Part shown: positions 30,709 to 34,329 of the stretch, piece by piece
How the letters are laid out: every line of letters begins with the position of its first letter
Numbering within the stretch: position 1 is the first letter of the stretch
Assembly: GCF_900109725.1 (NCBI RefSeq)
Contig: NZ_FOBC01000028.1
Span: 1 to 34,329 of the forward strand
Length of the DNA stretch: 34,329 nt
Source of the DNA: Halomonas daqiaonensis
GTDB lineage: Bacteria > Pseudomonadota > Gammaproteobacteria > Pseudomonadales > Halomonadaceae
Direction: 5' to 3'
Notes under the pieces: generated by a model
The model's input: the letters and a program-made list of their open reading frames with translations, nothing else
Databases searched by the model: none
What the model was told of the DNA's origin: nothing
Made by a program: the position numbers and the translations under genes

Positions 30709-32421
30709 ATGACCACCGATACCACCAGCGCGCCGAACTTCATCCGCAACCAGATCCGCGAGGAGATCGAGGCCGGCCGTACCGGGAAGATCGTCACCCG
30801 TTTCCCGCCGGAGCCCAACGGCTTTCTGCATATCGGCCACGCCAAGTCGATCTGTCTGAATTTCGGGCTCGCCGAGCACTTCGGTGGCGACTGTCATCTG
30901 CGCTTTGACGACACCAATCCGGCCAAGGAAGAGCAGGCCTACATTGACGCCATCAAGGCGGACGTCCACTGGCTGGGTTTCGAGTGGGCGGGCCCGGTGC
31001 GCTTCGCTTCGGACTATTTCGACCAGCTCTACGCCTGGGCGCAGCATCTGGTGCGCGAGGGCAAGGCCTATGTCGACGATCTCTCGCCGGACGAGATCCG
31101 CGAATATCGTGGCACCCTCACAGAAGCGGGGAAACCGAGCCCCTATCGCGAGCGCAGCGCGGACGAGAACCTCGACCTGCTAGAGCGCATGCGCACCGGC
31201 GAGTTCTCCGAGGGCGAGAAGGTGCTGCGGGCCAAGATCGACATGACCGCGCCGAATATCAACCTGCGCGATCCGATCCTCTACCGTATTCGCCATGCCA
31301 GCCACCACCAGACCGGCGACAAGTGGAAGATATATCCCTCCTACGACTTCACTCACGGCCAGTCGGACGCCATCGAGGGGGTGACCCACTCGATCTGTAC
31401 TCTGGAGTTCGAGGATCACCGACCGCTCTACGAGTGGTTCCTGGAAAACCTGCCGGTGCCGGTGAAGCCCCGCCAGATCGAGTTTGCCCGGCTCAATCTC
31501 AACTACACCCTGACCTCCAAGCGCAAGCTCAAGCTGTTGGTCGACGATGACATCGTCGACGGCTGGGATGATCCGCGCCTGCCGACCATTTCCGGCATGC
31601 GGCGTCGTGGCTATACGCCGGCCTCGATCCGTAAGTTCTGCGAGATGATCGGCGTCACCCGCGCCGACGGCGGCCTGGTGGATATCGCCATGCTCTACCA
31701 CGCCATCCGCTCGGATCTCGAGGACAATGCGCCTCGCGCGATGGCCGTTCTCAAGCCGGTGAAGATCGTGCTGACCAACGTGCCGGAGGACTTCGAGGAG
31801 GTCTATGAAGTGCCTGGCCACCCGGCCCGCGAAGACATGGCAGTGCGCAAGGTGCCGCTCACCCGGGAAATTTTCATCGACCAGGATGACTTCTTGGAGG
31901 AGCCGCCCAAGAAGTTCTTCCGATTGGCGCCGGGCAAGGAGGTGCGCCTGCGCAACAGCTACGTGATCCGCTGTGACGAGGTGATCAAGGATGCCGCCGG
32001 CGAGATCAACGAGCTGCGTTGCTCGGTGGACTTCGACACGCTGGGCAAGAACCCCGAGGGGCGCAAGGTCAAGGGCGTGATCCACTGGGTCAGCGCCGAG
32101 CACGGCGTGCCCATGGAGGTTCGCCTCTACGATAATCTCTTCCTCGAGGAGCAGCCCGACAAGGACAAGGATGCCGACTTCCTCGAGCATCTCAATCCCG
32201 AATCGCTGGTCACCGTGCAGGCCATCGGCGAGCCGAGCCTGGCGGATGTCGAGCCTGAGACTCGCTTCCAGTTCGAGCGGGTGGGCTACTTCTGCGCCGA
32301 CCGCCACGCCAGCCGTGGCGACCGGCTGGTATTCAACCGCACCGTGGGGTTGAAAGACACCTGGGCCAAGGTTCAGAAGCAGGAAGCCCAGAAGAAAGCA
32401 CAGGACGAGAAGAAGGGCTGA
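30709..32421 (+). CDS. glnS: Glutaminyl-tRNA synthetase
   Basis: GlnRS charges tRNA-Gln. The 570-residue class I synthetase has the signature [16 protein letters not shown] (HIGH at residues 41-44), the KMSKS-equivalent LTSKRKL (268-274), and the C-terminal beta-barrel anticodon-binding domains with [19 protein letters not shown]. coli GlnS has 554 residues. The frame is open from 30574, but the conserved protein begins [19 protein letters not shown] at ATG 30709. The ribosome site AGAGG is 14 bases upstream, which is somewhat far. cysS starts one base after the stop, so the two are coupled. Confidence 0.97.
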   Translation: MTTDTTSAPNFIRNQIREEIEAGRTGKIVTRFPPEPNGFLHIGHAKSICLNFGLAEHFGGDCHLRFDDTNPAKEEQAYIDAIKADVHWLGFEWAGPVRFASDYFDQLYAWAQHLVREGKAYVDDLSPDEIREYRGTLTEAGKPSPYRERSADENLDLLERMRTGEFSEGEKVLRAKIDMTAPNINLRDPILYRIRHASHHQTGDKWKIYPSYDFTHGQSDAIEGVTHSICTLEFEDHRPLYEWFLENLPVPVKPRQIEFARLNLNYTLTSKRKLKLLVDDDIVDGWDDPRLPTISGMRRRGYTPASIRKFCEMIGVTRADGGLVDIAMLYHAIRSDLEDNAPRAMAVLKPVKIVLTNVPEDFEEVYEVPGHPAREDMAVRKVPLTREIFIDQDDFLEEPPKKFFRLAPGKEVRLRNSYVIRCDEVIKDAAGEINELRCSVDFDTLGKNPEGRKVKGVIHWVSAEHGVPMEVRLYDNLFLEEQPDKDKDADFLEHLNPESLVTVQAIGEPSLADVEPETRFQFERVGYFCADRHASRGDRLVFNRTVGLKDTWAKVQKQEAQKKAQDEKKG

Positions 32422-32422
32422 C

Positions 32423-33880
32423 ATGCAGATATACAACACGCTGACCCGTCGCAAGGAGTCTTTCACGCCCATCGAGCCGGGCAAGGTGCGCATGTATGTC
32501 TGCGGCATGACCGTCTACGACTACTGTCACCTGGGCCACGCCCGGGTGCTGGTGGCCTTCGACGTCATCACCCGCTACCTGCGTCAGCGCGGCTTTGACG
32601 TCACCTATGTGCGCAATGTCACCGACATCGATGACAAGATCCTTCGGCGCGCCGACGAGAACGGCGAGACGATCGGCTCGCTCACCGAGCGCATGATCCA
32701 GGCGATGCACGAGGACGAGGCACGGCTCGGCGTGCTGCCACCGGATCACGAGCCTCGCGCCACGCGGCATATCGACGACATCCTCGACATGATCGAGACG
32801 CTGATCGACAAGGGCTACGCCTATGCGGCGGACAACGGCGACGTCTACTACCGGGTACGCAAGTTCGAGGGCTACGGCAAACTCAACAACCGCGATCCGG
32901 ACGAGATGCGCGCCGGTGCACGCATCGAGGTGGATGAGCACAAGGATGACCCGCTCGACTTCGTGCTCTGGAAAGCCGCCAAGCCGGACGAGGCGAGCTG
33001 GCCCTCGCCCTGGGGCGAGGGGCGGCCCGGCTGGCACATCGAATGCTCGGCCATGTCCCGATGCTGCCTGGGTGAGACCTTCGATATCCACGGCGGCGGG
33101 CCGGACTTGACCTTCCCCCACCACGAGAACGAGATCGCCCAGTCCGAGGCGGCCAACGGCAAGCCCTTCGTCAATACCTGGATGCATGCCGGAGCGGTGC
33201 GGGTGAACCACGAGAAGATGTCCAAGTCGCTGGGCAACTTCTTCACCATCCGCGAGGTACTCGACCACCATGACCCCGAGGTGGTGCGCTACCTGCTGGT
33301 GGCCAGCCATTACCGCAGCCCGATCAACTACGCCCCCGAGTCTCTCGCCGAGGCACGCAAGTCGCTGGAGCGTTTCTACAACTCTCTTGAAGGGCTTGCT
33401 CTCGAAGGGCTGGCGCTTGAAGGCCTGTCTATTGAAGAGCGGTCCCTGCAAGGCATCGAGCCCGTGGAGGAGGAAGTGGATGGCCGCTTCCAGGAACGCT
33501 TTACTGCGGCCATGGACGACGATTTCAATACCGCCGAGGCGCTCTCGGTGCTCTTCGACCTGGCCCGCGAGCTGAACCGCGCCAGGAAGGAGGCCCCCGA
33601 GCAGGCCCCGGTGCTCGCTGCCGAGCTCAAGCGGCTGGGCGGCACCCTGGGCCTGCTGCAGCAGGACCCGGCGACCTTCCTCAAGGGTGGGGGCTCTGAC
33701 CTGCCGCTCTCGCAAGACGAGATCCGGGCCAAGATCAACGAGCGTTCCGAGGCCAAGCAGTCAAGGGACTTCGCCACCGCCGATGCCATCCGTGACGAGT
33801 TGGCGGCACTCGGCATCATCCTCAAGGACTCTCGTGAAGGCACCAGCTGGGTGTTCGAGAAGCCCGACCGTGAGCTGTAG
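32423..33880 (+). CDS. cysS: Cysteinyl-tRNA synthetase
   Basis: CysRS charges tRNA-Cys. The 485-residue protein has the zinc ligands Cys27 (MYVCGMT), Cys208 (IECSAMS) and the His/Glu of FPHHENE, the HIGH motif as HLGH (36-39) and KMSKS at 265-269. The DALR anticodon-binding domain follows ([15 protein letters not shown]). It is longer than E. coli CysS (461). The extra length includes five degenerate pentapeptides at residues 322-346, between the catalytic domain and the anticodon domain. It ends with TAG. It is one base downstream of glnS, with AAGGGC as ribosome site. Confidence 0.97.
   Translation: MQIYNTLTRRKESFTPIEPGKVRMYVCGMTVYDYCHLGHARVLVAFDVITRYLRQRGFDVTYVRNVTDIDDKILRRADENGETIGSLTERMIQAMHEDEARLGVLPPDHEPRATRHIDDILDMIETLIDKGYAYAADNGDVYYRVRKFEGYGKLNNRDPDEMRAGARIEVDEHKDDPLDFVLWKAAKPDEASWPSPWGEGRPGWHIECSAMSRCCLGETFDIHGGGPDLTFPHHENEIAQSEAANGKPFVNTWMHAGAVRVNHEKMSKSLGNFFTIREVLDHHDPEVVRYLLVASHYRSPINYAPESLAEARKSLERFYNSLEGLALEGLALEGLSIEERSLQGIEPVEEEVDGRFQERFTAAMDDDFNTAEALSVLFDLARELNRARKEAPEQAPVLAAELKRLGGTLGLLQQDPATFLKGGGSDLPLSQDEIRAKINERSEAKQSRDFATADAIRDELAALGIILKDSREGTSWVFEKPDREL
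33386..33460 (+). repeat. Five degenerate 15-bp repeats inside cysS
   Basis: Five consecutive 15-base units encode [20 protein letters not shown] and LQGIE (residues 322-346 of CysS). The first three are the most alike at DNA level (CTTGAAGGGCTTGCT and variants). The repeats keep the frame and sit in a domain linker. Confidence 0.85.
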
Positions 33881-34015
33881 GCCATGCGCTTGAAGCTGTA
33901 GGACATCCGGCTCGTTTCAAGGCGGGCCAGTGTTTCTCACGGCTATCTAACATATCATCCCGATTGGGCACTATACTGCTCAAAAAGGTGGTGTTTTTTT
34001 AATTTTGTGCTCTAT

Positions 34016-34329
34016 GGAAACGCTGCACAAATCTCGCCGCAGCTGCCTGATGGGTACCGGCGGGGTATAATCTGACCTTCCTGCCACCGTCTGACAGAGC
34101 CACCCGATGAAGCAGATCTCGTTCGCCCAGGCTGAGCACCAGAACAAGAAGAAGGTTACCCGCCGAGAGCGGTTCCTGGCCCAGATGAATGCCCTGGTGC
34201 CATGGCAACGACTGATCGACGCACTGTCGCCGTCCTACTTTCCGAATTCGGCAGGCAAGCGGGGCCGGCCGCCGATTGGCCTGGAGCGAATGCTGCGGAT
34301 CTACTTCCTGCAACAGTGGTACGCCCTCG
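34016..34329 (+). mobile_element. IS5-family insertion sequence, 5' part (cut by window end)
   Basis: The probable left terminal repeat GGAAACGCTGCACAAATC starts at 34016. It matches the reverse complement of the end of the left IS copy (330-345). The four bases before it are CTAT, similar to but not identical with the CTAA beside the other copy. The gap 33881-34015 after cysS has no gene, only AT-rich sequence with a T7 run at about 33993-34000 that might terminate cysS transcription. Confidence 0.75.
34107..34329 (+). CDS. IS5-family transposase, N-terminal fragment
   Basis: From ATG 34107 the frame is open to the window end (74 codons). The protein begins MKQISFAQAEHQNKKKVTRR and shows the IS5 N-terminal DUF772-type region with LVPWQRLIDALSP and GKRGRPPIGLERMLRIYFLQQWY. 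The C-terminal part at the other end of the window is compatible with the same transposase, so the two fragments may be halves of two copies of one element. Confidence 0.88.
   Translation, partial: MKQISFAQAEHQNKKKVTRRERFLAQMNALVPWQRLIDALSPSYFPNSAGKRGRPPIGLERMLRIYFLQQWYAL

Noticed and set aside
33386..33460. CRISPR or minisatellite array
   Set aside because: The units are adjoining 15-mers without spacers and keep the cysS frame, so they are a coding repeat. No CRISPR-like array exists elsewhere in the window.
33873..33906. Direct repeat AGCTGTAGG(C/A)CAT around the cysS stop, period 21
   Set aside because: It is two short copies with one mismatch, too little to support a separate element. 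It probably belongs to common low-complexity intergenic sequence.
1..34329. Composite transposon made of the whole window
   Set aside because: The interior is mostly conserved core genome including essential genes in their usual order, so transposition as one unit is implausible. Contig ends at IS copies explain the layout better.

Overview
The window looks like chromosomal DNA of a high-GC gammaproteobacterium, most likely a member of the Halomonadaceae (Halomonas-like). The evidence is the order tig-clpP-clpX-lon-hupB-ppiD, a class-II type pyrC, the ppiB/lpxH versus glnS/cysS divergent block, acidic protein tails and REP-like intergenic palindromes. This genus-level call rests on recall of gene order and protein style, not on a search. 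Both ends of the window lie inside copies of what looks like the same IS5-family element in the same orientation, so the window probably ends where an assembly broke at repeats.

Positions 402-9388 form an envelope polysaccharide island. A tightly coupled forward operon (402-5439) encodes a six-helix membrane protein fused to a degenerate phosphotransferase-like domain, a GT2 glycosyltransferase, an Alg14/Alg13-like split glycosyltransferase (PssD/PssE type) and a polyprenyl glycosylphosphotransferase that would start repeat-unit synthesis on undecaprenyl phosphate. A WaaL/Wzy-type ligase or polymerase follows from its own likely promoter. After it lies a MazF/PemK-type toxin-antitoxin pair in which both genes carry one in-frame amber codon. 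Two reverse-strand genes then follow, a GT4 glycosyltransferase of lower GC and a WaaP/Kdo-kinase family sugar kinase.

Positions 9594-17352 are a mixed region: a TerB-like protein, a DadA-like FAD amino-acid dehydrogenase, an IS1380-family element whose transposase is split by one amber codon, a small membrane protein, pyrC, a hipBA-type toxin-antitoxin operon with a palindromic operator, and a lipoprotein esterase that overlaps hipA tail to tail.

Positions 17613-27971 are core genome: folD, tRNA genes Pro-Arg-His-His, then the proteostasis block tig, clpP, clpX, lon, hupB and ppiD. Recognisable promoters include a strong sigma70 promoter for hupB and a candidate sigma32 heat-shock promoter for lon. 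Hairpin terminators follow clpX, hupB and ppiD. Positions 28061-33880 hold a COG0523/CobW GTPase, lpxH and ppiB on the reverse strand, and glnS and cysS on the forward strand. The CysS protein carries an unusual run of five degenerate pentapeptides.

No CRISPR array, rRNA gene or prophage was seen. The least familiar element is the first gene of the polysaccharide operon (membrane domain plus apparent pseudokinase). The doubly amber-interrupted toxin-antitoxin pair is the other item most worth checking.
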